NCBI GenBank assembly: GCA_030272585.1
Contig: BSYQ01000002.1
Coordinates: 2,542,001-2,606,000 of the forward strand
DNA: 64,000 nt
From: Bryopsis sp. KO-2023
Taxonomy: Eukaryota > Chlorophyta > Ulvophyceae > Bryopsidales > Bryopsidaceae
Direction of reading: 5' to 3'
Shown: positions 43,691-54,045 of the stretch, piece after piece
How the letters are laid out: each line of letters starts with the position of its first letter
How positions within the stretch are numbered: position 1 is the first letter of the stretch
The notes under the pieces: generated by a model
Seen by the model: only the letters and a program-made list of their open reading frames with translations
Told to the model about the DNA's origin: nothing
The model's database searches: none
Program-made: the position numbers and the translations under genes

Positions 43691-46600
43691 CCGAGGACGA
43701 CTTCGCCTATCGGTTTTTCAACAGTGCCGCGCTGGGCTTCGAGCCCATGGATCGGAAGGGGAGCGCATCAGGTTTCTCAGTATGGAAAAAAGAAGGGAAC
43801 TGATGAAGCAACGGACGAAAGAAAAAATGGGATAGAGCGCCTCAACGAACAGGTATGTCGAGACTGGCATTCATTCATTCATTTATTTATTTAGTTTTAT
43901 TTAGTTTTTTTTTTTTTTTTTTTGGGGGGGGGGTTATATATATATATATATATCGAGGAGTTGGCATGCAATATCGAAGTCTAGTCATTATTGATTGAAA
44001 AGCGTTTCGAATCCCATAAACCTTAAGAATATATTGGCAGCTGCCTTCAAGGACATCTTTCCATGGGTGCTCTTTGAAGCACCCCTTTTTCAAACACAGG
44101 TTTGTCCAACTGTCTTTCTGTTTGAAAAAATCATATTTTAATCCACGATTAAATTGACATCAGATTGTTTTCACTTCCAGCCTTTTTAAAACAAGTTTTT
44201 GCACCCTCCAGTTCTGGTCATGTTCATTAATCAGCGTCTATGGCTGGGATATTATTTACATGACCCCCTTCTCCCCTAAATGAGAATTTTGTCAGTCTCG
44301 ATTAAGAGGATTGTTTTTTGGTGATTTTATTTGCGCGGCAAAAAAAAGAGGCAATGGAGGTCCCCCAGCCGTTGAACGAACGTGCAGCCAACATTATGTT
44401 TGAACACGTCGATTTGCTGGACTCTTCACGAATAGAGCCGCTTCTGTTGCAGCTGGTAGCGCATGTGGCTGCATACAAGGTCATATTGTCCAGGTAAATT
44501 GATAATTGATAAATATATAAATAATTAATTAAATAGATACTCCCTGAGTGTGAGTATAATTGAAAAGGGGTAACTGCCTTGTTTTGACAATTATTTTTTT
44601 ATTTTTTTTATGACAGTTCCAGTTCCCCGATCTATTGGATGAATCTGTTTTTTTTTTCTTCCCAAAATCGTTACATCAATCGTGTTCATCCTCTAAATCA
44701 ATATCCCAGTAACTGCTGCACCGTTCAGTCCTGTGAATTCGCTAAGAATCCTAAACACCAATAACCCCACTTCATATCCTTTTATCCAGCATATGCAAAC
44801 TCTAGCCCACAACTGAACAACCTTCCCCATTGAACACCCAGCCAAATCGGACTAGTATCTTTTTCTTTCTCGTTCAATATTTCCACAGTAATGCTCTTTC
44901 CCCTCCACTCCGTAACTTATTAATCTATAGCTCTTGAAGTGCATTTTCCCTCACCAAAAAATGTGTTTTAAAGCTCCTACCACACGAGAGGAGTTGCATG
45001 AAAAAGTTCAAGCTCTGTTACGTTAAAAGCCTGCACGATGTAGGCTTTCTTTTTTATTGAACTGATTTCTATAATGTCATAGTGACCATTCTTTTGGTTG
45101 CCAGACCAAAGAAGGGGAATTGCGCCGTGGGACTCGAGCGTTCCATTCCAAGACTTGATGCGCCGAAGCGTTTCCAGCCGTGCTACATCGTACCATCGGA
45201 TGAGGGCCATCTCCTTGATCTCGCCTTCAATGTCTATTGCAAAAAGGAGTCTCAATTGGGCGAACCACTCCACAGTAAGACCTTGCTGATCCCTCCCATT
45301 TATCACAACATCATCGAATCTTGCCCGCCCGTAGAATATTGGTGTAGCCCGAGCTGTTTGTATAGGATAGTCACCTTCATCAGTTTCCACTACAAGAACT
45401 ACATGGTTGACTGTTTGTATTGTAGGTGGCAATGGGGCAGGTCCAAAAAAATTTCTGAGCAGTGCGAACAATCCTTGCGTCTCGGGCTGCAGTTCAGCAA
45501 GCCTTTTTGTCTCCGCCTCACTTTTGCTGGTGTGTCGATCCTCGGATGTGTCCACCAGATTTTGCAGCCGTATTTTTCTGCGAGTAACTCCCAGCTGGTG
45601 GTGGGAAGTTTCGAAAGCTTTCATAAAGGCGGTACCATAAGACGCAGAGTGTCCTTGAGAGGTGGGTATAGAATCCAACGTTTCAGAAAGTCTCGTTTTT
45701 TGAACCATTTCCTTCATGACGGTCTTTCTTCTCTTAGATGTCCCCCTATAATTCGTTTTGATCCTCTTGTGATCCGTTTCCCAAGCATCCGAAGAGAGGT
45801 CTCGAAGCGTACCAATCCTCTCAATGTGTGAAATAACATGCACCTGTTTGTGCACCTTATTTGAGCAAAATCCTGATGGTGAGAATCGCCCCAAAATGTC
45901 CGACATCATGTGATGAACAGTTTTTTGTGATTCCTTCAGGTCATGCAAGGTGGCAGAAGTAAATCGAGCAGCCCTTTTCCTCCGGTACAGTAGGTTGTAC
46001 TCACACATCAGAATCGTTATCTCATCTTTCCCATTCTTAATGCACAAACCATCCGTCAAGTGTCCCCCCAGCTGAATCACACCCCTGTGTTCCTTGGCCA
46101 TAACATGAGAGTGACCTCCCATATATACCGGTGTCGATGGGAGTGTAAGAGTGTCCATAGGTGGAACTCTCGATAACCGCCTATTAAATTCCCTTATTAA
46201 TCCACCAGCATTTGTACTATTTTCAGCCAAGTATTTTGGTATAGAGTCGATAATTTTTAAAAATAATCCTAAATCATCGGCATGTAACATATCATAACCA
46301 ATTACTTTATAGGGACTGCAACTTTCCAGGCAGCCGTCTCTGAAGCCCCAAAGTGCGCACGGAACTGGGTGGGTAAAATATTCTTTCGCCAGTTTTGCTT
46401 GGATGGTTTTCACCGGTTCGTTAATAATATCCTGAAATTTTTTTTTCTGATCAGACTCCGTCCTAGCCTGAAAATCCCGGTCGAACTCATTTCGCTGAGT
46501 AGGATCAACCAAACATTCTTCACAAGCATTATGGAAAATGCATGTGACATCATGCACTTCCGGATCATCTCCCACAAATGAATGCACGACTGGAAATACT

Positions 46601-49458
46601 TGCTTCACCTCATTGTTAGCAAATGTGAGTGCCATACCCTCCCAAGATAATTTTTTCAATGGTTCTAGCCAATGTGACCAACATTGGCTATGTGTGCGTA
46701 GACGTAGGCGACGCAAAGCATCTCGGGGCAAATCCACAGCTTGAACAACGGGGATGTAGCCAACAACAGCGATGTGGTTGCGACGGATATGAAGAGGAAG
46801 ATTTAGAAGACTCGCTTTCATTGGGTAAAGACTCAACCCTTGCCGCGTTACCATAGTCTTATCAGAATATATCTAGAACAACGTAAAGAAAAACAACAGA
46901 AAGTTTAAAATCTCTTCAAACTTGATTTTTTTTTTTGTTAAACTTGGTGTCTTATGTGCAGGCTGAATTTTTTAAAAGGTGGTTTGCAAACTGCAGCAGG
47001 AAGCATTTTCTCGGAGGAAAACCGAGGAGGGCCTGAGGTTCGCATGAAAGGTAATGTGATCTGAAAAAACTGAGGTTGAATTTTTAAAAGGTGGTTTGCA
47101 AACTGCAGCAGGAAGCATTTTCTAGGAGGAAAACCGAGGAGGGCCTGAGGTTCGCATGAAAGGTAATGTGATCTGAAAAAACTGAGGTTGAATTTTTAAA
47201 ATGTGATTTGAAAACTGCAACAGAAAGCATTTTTAAAGGGGAAAACTGAGCAGGGGCTGAGGTTTGCATGAAATGCAGTGTGATATAAAAAATCTGAGGT
47301 TCAATTTTTAAAAGGTGGTTTGAAAACTGCAGCAGGAAGCATTTTCTAGGAGGAAAGTTGAGGAGGGCCTGAGGTTCGCATAAAAGGTAATGTGATGTTA
47401 TTTTTCTGAGTTCTTAAATACCTGAATCGAAGCAATGACAGACCCCTCCCGGCCAGACAACTGCTGTGAATCCAGCCATGCATCCGCCGTGTGTGGTCCC
47501 AAAAAAACTCTGTGTCCATCTTCAAAAATTTTCCTTGGCTCAGTTATAATATTTTCATGTTGCATAGCTCTTCGTAGCCAATCCAGCGGATCCCGCATAT
47601 GAAACTGAAAGGTATAGTCCTTATCATTAATTTTGTGTGCGATCTCCTTTTCAAACCATGGCTCTGTGTTTTCTTCAATCATCACTTGTCTTCTTTGTTT
47701 TACATCTCTTATGTTTTTGATGTACAGGTTCGCCACATGAAACCCCGGGTCATGCAATATGTCCAGAAGGACTGTTGTATCTCGGTCGGAGAGGCCCCGG
47801 CCTTCATTGCAAGAAGAAAGCCAGTGGACAAACTCAAGTGTCCAATCCTTGGTAGGTGAGCCTTCTGTTGAGAAAAAAATTTAATCAGTAATCAGAAATG
47901 ACCATAATATCTCAAGTTTTCTGAATCAAACCTTCTAACCACATTCATACCATCGAAAGCACTGTCGGGGGCAGTTGTAAAGCCAATGTCAGGGTCAAGG
48001 GTGCTGCCATGATCAAGGGGTGGTGGGGGTGGGGGGGGGGGCTGCTTTCCCGAAGCACAAAAACCGCCATAGTGTAGTATGTAGTACATATAAAAAATAA
48101 GTTGCAAGTTTGTTCAGTCTATTTTATTGTGATGTTTTTTACAGTTTTTCAACCTGTATCATCTTAATTATTAGTCACCTTCAAACTGTGGACAAAAATC
48201 CTCTTGATCTGAGTTGTCAGCAAAAATTTTATGGCTTGTATCTTCAATGCTTGGATCATCAGTAAGATGTGTCGATTGATCTCCAGGAGGATCAGTTTCT
48301 TCTTCACAAGGTGGTCGCTTCCGTGAGGCTATGGGAGGAACACATCCACTTCCATAGAACTGTTTGTGACGTCCAAGGCCAGATTTTTTAGCAAAGGTTT
48401 TCCCACAAACACAGGAGAACTGCCTATTCATGAATGCTTGGTAGTGTGAGTCAGTTTGGGACTAGTCCTAAAAGAGTGTGCAAGGGACGCTCTTTGGCGG
48501 CGACCCTGGGCTTTTTCGGGTTCGACTCCCAGTGCTCATTAATAACATCAATTAGACGCAAGAAAATTCTTGCAATTTTCCCCCAGCACGCCCAGTTCCG
48601 GCTCGCTTCCATCGTGGTTCCATCTTCCGCTTCCGTGGAAGTGAGTGTGGTAGCGACCGCTTCCATGGAAGCAGTCTTGGAAGCGAGCTGTGGGCGTTAC
48701 AATCGCACGCTTCCACGATCGCTTCCGCGGAAGCGATCGGTGCCACACTCATTTCCATGGAAGCGGAAGATGGAACCACGATGGAAGCGACGTTGGAAGC
48801 GTGCAAACATTCCGACGTCTCCTGGCAAACAAATACGCACCACAAAATCAAACAACAAGATCCAGTCTATAATAGTGTGGACCTTCAAGGTCTTAAGTTA
48901 CTGCAAGCAAAATCTGTTTTTTTTATAGAAAATGAAAATAATTATTCCTTTTCGAATGCTTTTGACTGGGAGCATGTGTGTGGGCACTCATCACTTGAGC
49001 AGAAAGTTGCTGATGCAAGTATACCATGACGCCTGGCAAGAACGAAACCTCGCTGTCCTTTTTTTCTTCTAGGAAGTCGTTCCGCATTTTTTCGAACGCC
49101 ACATTTGCTGGTTGAAGTTTCCCTGAGCAAAGTCACAACGCAAGAAACCCTCATCACCTTTTCGAGAGACACTTTATCAGTCTGCAACCCAAACAATGAC
49201 ACGACTTCGCGACCCCTGAAGAGGTCACCGAGTTTTGCCACTCTTGGTCAACATCTGTTCGCAAGTCCGGGCGGTAAAAATTATGTGTCTGTGATTTTCT
49301 GTTTCTCTCTATGTCTGGTATGTGTGTGTATTACGTTGTTTCTTTTACCTTGCTCATTCAAAGATAATCGCCAACTGGAGCTACGTCGCTTTGGAACCGG
49401 ATGCGAGCCAGACAGACTACTCGATCCAGCTTTCGAACAGTGGCTCGAATCGAATTGA
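43690..49458 (+). CDS. BTB-domain-like protein, exons interrupted by a transposon
   Basis: Visible exons: A ending at 43,852 (start uncertain), B 44,351-44,493, C 49,077-49,273, D 49,364-49,458. Exon A ends DERKNGIERLNEQ, B continues in phase with AMEVPQPLNERAANIMFEHV and ends in AYKVILS, and C continues SRSAFFRTPHLLVEVSLSKV. The phrase VILSSRSAFFRT across the B-C junction resembles the BTB/POZ core (H-K-x-x-L-x-x-R-S-x-x-F-R). C and D are separated by a 90-bp GT/AG intron. Exon A needs a frame change at a run of six A's near 43,785, pointing to an indel or decay. Exon D can end at a stop at 49,456; another frame stays open to 49,607. The B-C intron (4.6 kb) contains the Plavaka-like transposon. 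Confidence 0.5.
43903..43955. repeat. Poly-T, G run and (TA)n microsatellite
   Basis: A T tract of about 20 bases, nine G's and about ten TA dinucleotides follow one another within the first intron of the BTB-like gene. Confidence 0.85.
44977..48431 (-). CDS. Plavaka-like DNA transposase, spliced
   Basis: Minus-strand exons: 48,431 to about 48,185 (C2H2-type finger FSCVCGKTFAKKSGLGRHKQ...C), a Pro-rich exon near 48,046-47,903, 47,864-47,422 and 46,872-44,977. The 47,422/46,872 junction is GT/AG in phase 0 and joins VIASIQ to IYSDKTMVTRQG. The product is about 900 residues. Plavaka hallmarks are the N-terminal Cys/His finger, WTLEFVHWLSSCNEGRGLSD, HMRDPLDWLRRAM, IYSDKT followed by LNLPLHIRR and VVGYIPV, and the C-terminal LIRWYD...IIEISSIKKKAYIVQAF. 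The family encodes cut-and-paste transposases known mainly from fungi. The long last exon (631 codons) is open throughout. The small intron between 47,902 and 47,865 would be only 38 bp. I could not find terminal inverted repeats. Confidence 0.8.
46962..47397. repeat. 112-bp tandem repeat in a transposase intron
   Basis: About four copies of a 112-bp unit (TTTTTAAAAGGTGGTTTGCA, AACTGCAGCAGGAAGCATTT, GAGGAGGGCCTGAGG). TAAAA anchors lie at 46,973, 47,085, 47,197 and 47,309, exactly 112 apart. The third copy is the most diverged. It fills most of the 549-bp intron (47,421-46,873) of the Plavaka-like gene. Confidence 0.95.
48585..48804. mobile_element. Foldback element of CGCTTCC / GGAAGCG words
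   Basis: The left arm (about 48,604-48,660) CTTCCATCGTGGTTCCATCT... is the reverse complement of the right arm (about 48,735-48,795) with few mismatches, and outer GCACGC / GCGTGC extend the pairing. The centre has CGCTTCCGCGGAAGCG, itself a palindrome. It lies just upstream of the Plavaka exon 1 and in the same intron of the BTB-like gene. It is related in words to the 32-bp array at 39.3 kb. Confidence 0.8.
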
Positions 49459-50200
49459 TTCACTCCCAGGGCACTGTGAAGTCGATCGAACTTCAGAATG
49501 GAGGGGCTAGTCGCACGAACGTCAGGTCGGCTTTCGTAGAACGGGTTAGTCCTGACCGTAAAGAGGGTGCTGGGTGGTATTTTGGTGGGGAACTCCGAGT
49601 TACCTGATTTTTCTGGACGACACAACCATGCACCTCCTTCTTGCTACTTATTTTCTTAATGACAATTTTGTGGGGTTTATTTATTTGTTTTTCTTTGCGA
49701 GATATCATTTCATTTTTCTCTTGCAATTTTCACCACGTACGTTTTTATCTCCCCTTCCCCAAATACATAAAGTCTTTGTTTCCTATCGAGCGCTCAATCC
49801 CACAGTAAAGCTTACGTGTGATGCTGACGGTCTGGTCAACATCCGGACTCGCCACCGACGATAACCTTGCTTTCTTCAGGTGCTTCATTGACATTTGCCC
49901 CGTCGTTAACTGCCCCGCATACTGAACGAAGGGCATGGAAGTCCCCAACTTTAGGGAACCCCTCACACTCGCAACATTGGCCATACTCGTCGTGTTCTCT
50001 AACGATAAATCTCCCAGATGATCTGCTCTTCTCTCGTGTAGGGCGTGTCGGTCAAACTCAAGATCTTAACAAGCGAACCCAGGCTTGCGAATGGAGATTA
50101 CACAAAAGTTCTGACGGCACTCAAGAAAGTAAGGCGGCTTTCAGGAATCAATGTTGAACAAGAAACCTGATCATCCTTATGTTGCCATCCATAAAAGACA
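49459..50200. other. Possible further exons, unassigned
   Basis: Plus-strand segments such as TVKSIELQNGGASRTN to 49,607, PTVKLTCDADGLVNIR near 49,800-49,845 and MEVPNFREPLTLATLAILVV near 49,935-50,000 read like protein, but frames change between them and I cannot build a consistent model. They may continue the BTB-like gene or belong to another one. Confidence 0.3.
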
Positions 50201-50209
50201 CTATGGGAA

Positions 50210-50640
50210 AAACCCGTCTGTGCGACGTTTGACACACCCTCGCACAATCTTTTATCCACAGCGCATATAGTATGCGCGACATCGCACGGCTGTGCGACTA
50301 GTTGGCACCGTTTACGCGATGTCGCGCTGTGCGATGTTGCATTCCTGACGTCTTTGCTTGGGACATCGCACAGAGGACATCGCACAGTGCATATGCAGCA
50401 TCGCACATTATGCGATGCATTCGCCCCGTTTACGCGATGTCGTATCGTAACATGTCTTGCGATGACGACTCTTGCGAGAGACATCGCACGGGGCTGTTCG
50501 AACAACGCACGGCGTGTGATGTTTTGGCACCGTTTACGCGATGTTCTGTTGGGCGATGTTGTGGCAGCACCTGTGCGATGTTCTGTTGGCCGATGTTGTG
50601 CCCCCGTTTATGCGATGAAAAGAGAGGCGATGTCAGTTTT
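50210..50640. repeat. Cluster of GCGATGT / ACATCGC words
   Basis: About 20 copies of GCGATG or its reverse complement CATCGC lie within 430 bases in both orientations, and CCGTTTACGCGATG recurs three times (a fourth has TTTATGCGATG). Spacing is irregular. Open fragments across it are Cys/His-rich because of the word composition and are not credible proteins. Confidence 0.85.
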
Positions 50641-51215
50641 ATTGTTGGAAAATTCTTTACACAACAACGAAGGTACTTGAAGCCCACTAAACAATACCCT
50701 AAATTCCTGATTCACCTCATTTGATTGCCAGCAAACGAGGATATCCTTATCCTCTCTTTTATTTTTCCCAGAATATTGTTGTTCCCTTGATTTAGAAACA
50801 AGCTCTTTTGCCATTCTCTCCCAAAAAGAAACCACTTTCAACTGGTGCCATCTTTCCCAAATCAGCGTCACTGGGCTAAATATCCCACCAATAAGCAAAA
50901 AGGTATCTCTGCAAAAGCTCTTTGCTCCTACCCGAAAATACAACTTGACTTGTGTATCCCATGTCACCTGAGACAAGAAATTCGTTGACGCAAAGAATCC
51001 CAAGAAATCAAGATAAACTGCTGGAAGAAACTATTGGCAGGCGAAGCAAAACATACACTTTTCTGTGGCTGACAGAGTCACTCTGTTTCTTTCTTTTCCA
51101 GTCTGTACTGCATTTCCAAGTGCACCAAAAGACTGCTATTCCTGCACATTCTCATCATTTAAAGCAAACTCGAAAACAAAACCGAGAAGGAATATCTGAA
51201 TATCTAATTTCATGT
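50641..51215. other. Unassigned stretch downstream of PI31
   Basis: The minus strand is open at 51,003-50,608 (SFWERMAKELVSKSREQQYS), with a protein-like middle. I see no recognised domain and no clear borders. It may be 3' untranslated sequence of the PI31 gene or another exon. Confidence 0.35.
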
Positions 51216-51950
51216 TCAGTCCTCCGACCCGTCCCAGAAATTCACCCAAATCCTGTCAGAGTCAGGACCCAAACCAGGGCCCAACTGCTCCATGTCAGGA
51301 TCGAGAAGTCGTGGCTCCCCTCTGAATGGTTCTCCCCGCTGGAAGTCTTCTGGCCTTGACCCGGCAGTCCCAAAGGTGCAATCGGATCAAATCTTGGGAC
51401 ACAGGCCCTGGCCTTCCTGGCATTCCAGGGTGCCACACCCCGCCCCGAAACATAGGGTCATTGGGCCCCACATGCATTCCACCCCCCATCCTTCCCCCAC
51501 CCAAACCCCCTACTCCCATTCCCATGTCTGGCATCATGCCCCCTTGACCCCCAGGGTAATATGGGTACCTTGGCCCCCCCACATAAGCAGGGTGAGGCCG
51601 CTGAGCTGGTCCATCCCTCAGAGGATCTGTCTGTGGGGCCTTGGGAGGGTCCACCGGTTTAGATTCAGGAGTTCTGCCCTTGCTCTCTGATATCCCGCGA
51701 ACCACGTTCGTGAGTCTCCCCACCAAATCGCCAAAACTCTTGTAGCCTCTTATTAAGTCCTCGGAGTCCGTGATGTATTCCGTCACGTCATCAACCGCTT
51801 CGGTTTCTGGAGGTTGGTCTTTCCCCAAAAACCAGATAATTCGTCAACAAACTCGGGCCGACCACGAGGCATTTCACCAACAGGGGAGCTGATATAAGCC
51901 AGATTCACGCCACCGATCATATAAGCTTGTCCGATTTTCCTCGGTCGAAT
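51216..51950 (-). CDS. PI31 proteasome-regulator homologue, C-terminal exon
   Basis: The exon starts after the acceptor TTTGCAG and ends at a TGA (51,216-51,218). In order it shows KIGQAYMIGGVNLAYISS, EYITDSEDLIRGYKSFGDLV (matching the end of the PI31 FP domain), DPLR, a Gly/Met-rich stretch, GGMHVGPNDPMF, PRFDPIAPLG (the conserved C-terminal F-D-P-G/A-P box) and PDMEQLGPGL. PI31 binds 20S proteasomes and Fbxo7-type partners in the cytosol. Reading needs three frame changes, near 51,826 (TTTTTGGGG), 51,400 and 51,340, mostly at homopolymers; either assembly indels or pseudogenisation. The N-terminal half of the FP domain is missing: upstream, within about 80-150 bases, lies the second LTR element. 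Confidence 0.75.
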
Positions 51951-52138
51951 CTGCAAAGACAGAAACTTCCACACATCCATCAGCAGCTCCATGTGAATGG
52001 TCGACAGCCTGTCATTTCTTGGAACTGTAAACGGATGAGGGCTGAGGGTAGGTTGAGTATACTGTAATAAGAGACGAGTCGGGATGAGGGTGGAGGGAAG
52101 GTTGACTGTATGTTTGCGAGAGTCGGGAAAAGGGGTTT

Positions 52139-54037
52139 GTGGTTTTTGTTTGGTTAGACTTTTTAGCACGCTGTAAGAAAATGTTGAAAAGTTTACATGG
52201 TTTCGGAGCAAGATGGTGGTGTATCGTGGGCGTGGGTGCGTTGGTGCTGCTGCACATGGGGGCTCGAGGCGACGAGGAAAGGGTGGCGGTGGTTGGTGCG
52301 AAGGCGATAAGAATGCTGGAGTTGGAGGTAAAGCGGCTGGAGGCAAGGGAGAGGGTTTTGCTGGAGGAACTGGCGATATGCCGCAAGGATAAGGAGTGGT
52401 GGAAGAGGTGGAAACGACGGACGCGGAAAGTATGGGAGAACAGGGAGTACTACAGGGAGAGGGGTTGGTGGTCGGCTCTGGGATTGGTCTGGGGCGACGA
52501 GGATGAGTCAGTGGGCGTGACTGGAGACGAGGCGTGTGGCGCGACCAGTGACGCTTTGGAGCGAGCGATGGGGGAGCCCGGTGGGGATGTCCGAGGTGCC
52601 GACGAAGGTCAAAGGTGTGATGGGAGTGAGGGTGGCAGGGACTGCGCCAATTGTTGGTGCTGTATAAATGGGAGGATTAGTAGGACATGGAAACAAGTGA
52701 CAGGGAGTCTCAGGGAGTGGTGGAGCGCACCCAGTGCGATCTGGAGTGAGAGTGTGGGAAGGATGCAAGGAGTGGAGGGGATACTCAAGGGAGGACTGTG
52801 GGTTGGAGTGTTGTTAGTACTGAATCTGAGCCTTTGGATGGCGTACGAGTTGGCACATATAGTGAAGGTAATGGGAAAACTGCCAATGTTCCGTTTATTG
52901 GGAGACCTGTGGAATTTTCTAAACACTATGTTCGGGAACCTGACAAAAGGAGGAGCTCTGGAAGAGAGAAGGGGGAAAGAAGAGAGCAAACTATTGGAGG
53001 AGATTAAGGAATTAAAGGCTGGGTTAAAGGTGCAAGAGTTGAGAATGGAAGCTGAGAGATTGAAGACTCAGGGGGAGAAACTGTTGGATCTAGGGGAGGT
53101 AAAAGAGTCAGGGCAGAAAAGGGGGGAGGAGGAGAGACAGGGGCCTGTTTTGGGGGGGTGGAAATGCGCGCAAAGTGCGTTGGAGAGCAGGGAAAATGTG
53201 GGGCAGCCAGGGTGGAGGGGGAGATCTAGGAGCCCTGCAAGAAGCGTAGGAGCACCCGGCAGAATTCTGGAGGTCCCAAGGGAAGCGGCACGTGACAGGG
53301 GGCGTTCTATGTCACCACTACGTGGTAGGTGGAGTGAGGAGACAAGTGGTGATACAACAGGGCATTTGTTGTGCAGAAATTGTGGAAGGCGAGGACACAG
53401 CCTGATGGATTGTACCGAGAGGAAAAGGTGCACGTGGTGTGGGAGATTTGGACACATCAGACGGGAATGTAGGAAAAAACAGGCGGGAGAACCCAATACT
53501 TGGACCCCGCTGGCGAGTGTAGTGGTGGAAGGAGAGTACAGCCCAAGGACGGAAATCTCGGGACCGCTGGAGGGGAGCAGTGATACTGAAATTGATTTGG
53601 CTCCCAGAAAAAAATTGATGTATACTCCGCTGAAGGTAAATGGAATACAACTGAAACATTGCTTGGTAGATACAGGAGCAGAAGTGAATTTGTTACCCAC
53701 TTCAGAGTGCGTGAGATATGGGCTAGCATATGATAGGAGTGGGGGTGAGGACAGTGGGGACATCTTCGGATTTAATGGGGCAGTTAGTAAGGTGTTAGGG
53801 AAAACAACGCTTAACACCGTCATGGGACCAGTGGTCGAGGGGAAAGATTTGGAATACTTGGTCACCGCAGATGTGCAGACGCCGGTGATAGGAATAACGG
53901 GACTGAGTACTTTGGGGTTGACAGTGGATTGTGTTCGAGGGGAACTGAAGGAGAAAAGTAGTGGCCGGTGTGTGAAATGCAGCATGGTGAACATGGGATC
54001 AAACAATGCTAAGAACCGAGAAAGCCGGTTGGGGTAG
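52139..54037 (+). CDS. Gag-protease of the second element
   Basis: About 630 codons, probably starting at the ATG at 52,181 rather than the upstream alternative start. A hydrophobic N-terminus is followed by a charged region, a second hydrophobic segment (GVLLVLNLSLWMAYELAHIV) that could span a membrane, and a helical Lys/Glu-rich part. Two CCHC knuckles stand near residues 412-445 (CRNCGRRGHSLMDC and CTWCGRFGHIRREC), and a retropepsin motif CLVDTGAEVNLLP near 511. The membrane-like segments are unusual for Gag. As fossil material it is part of an incomplete element. Confidence 0.8.
   Translation: MVFVWLDFLARCKKMLKSLHGFGARWWCIVGVGALVLLHMGARGDEERVAVVGAKAIRMLELEVKRLEARERVLLEELAICRKDKEWWKRWKRRTRKVWENREYYRERGWWSALGLVWGDEDESVGVTGDEACGATSDALERAMGEPGGDVRGADEGQRCDGSEGGRDCANCWCCINGRISRTWKQVTGSLREWWSAPSAIWSESVGRMQGVEGILKGGLWVGVLLVLNLSLWMAYELAHIVKVMGKLPMFRLLGDLWNFLNTMFGNLTKGGALEERRGKEESKLLEEIKELKAGLKVQELRMEAERLKTQGEKLLDLGEVKESGQKRGEEERQGPVLGGWKCAQSALESRENVGQPGWRGRSRSPARSVGAPGRILEVPREAARDRGRSMSPLRGRWSEETSGDTTGHLLCRNCGRRGHSLMDCTERKRCTWCGRFGHIRRECRKKQAGEPNTWTPLASVVVEGEYSPRTEISGPLEGSSDTEIDLAPRKKLMYTPLKVNGIQLKHCLVDTGAEVNLLPTSECVRYGLAYDRSGGEDSGDIFGFNGAVSKVLGKTTLNTVMGPVVEGKDLEYLVTADVQTPVIGITGLSTLGLTVDCVRGELKEKSSGRCVKCSMVNMGSNNAKNRESRLG
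52198..52209 (+). other. Primer-binding site of the second element
   Basis: TGGTTTCGGAGC is identical to the first 12 bases of the primer-binding site at 31,780 and again follows directly after ...ACA. An in-frame start lies upstream inside the LTR (ATGTTGAAAAG), so the gag frame reads through the site. Confidence 0.7.
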
Positions 54038-54045
54038 GCAGAAAT

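Noticed and set aside
48490-48535. Second T-arm-like sequence (GGGTTCGACTCCC) on the plus strand
   Set aside because: No 5' acceptor strand or anticodon arm could be paired.
50302-50724. Cys/His-rich open frames suggesting zinc-finger proteins
   Set aside because: The Cys residues come from the repeated GCGATGT word; spacing does not fit any zinc-finger class.
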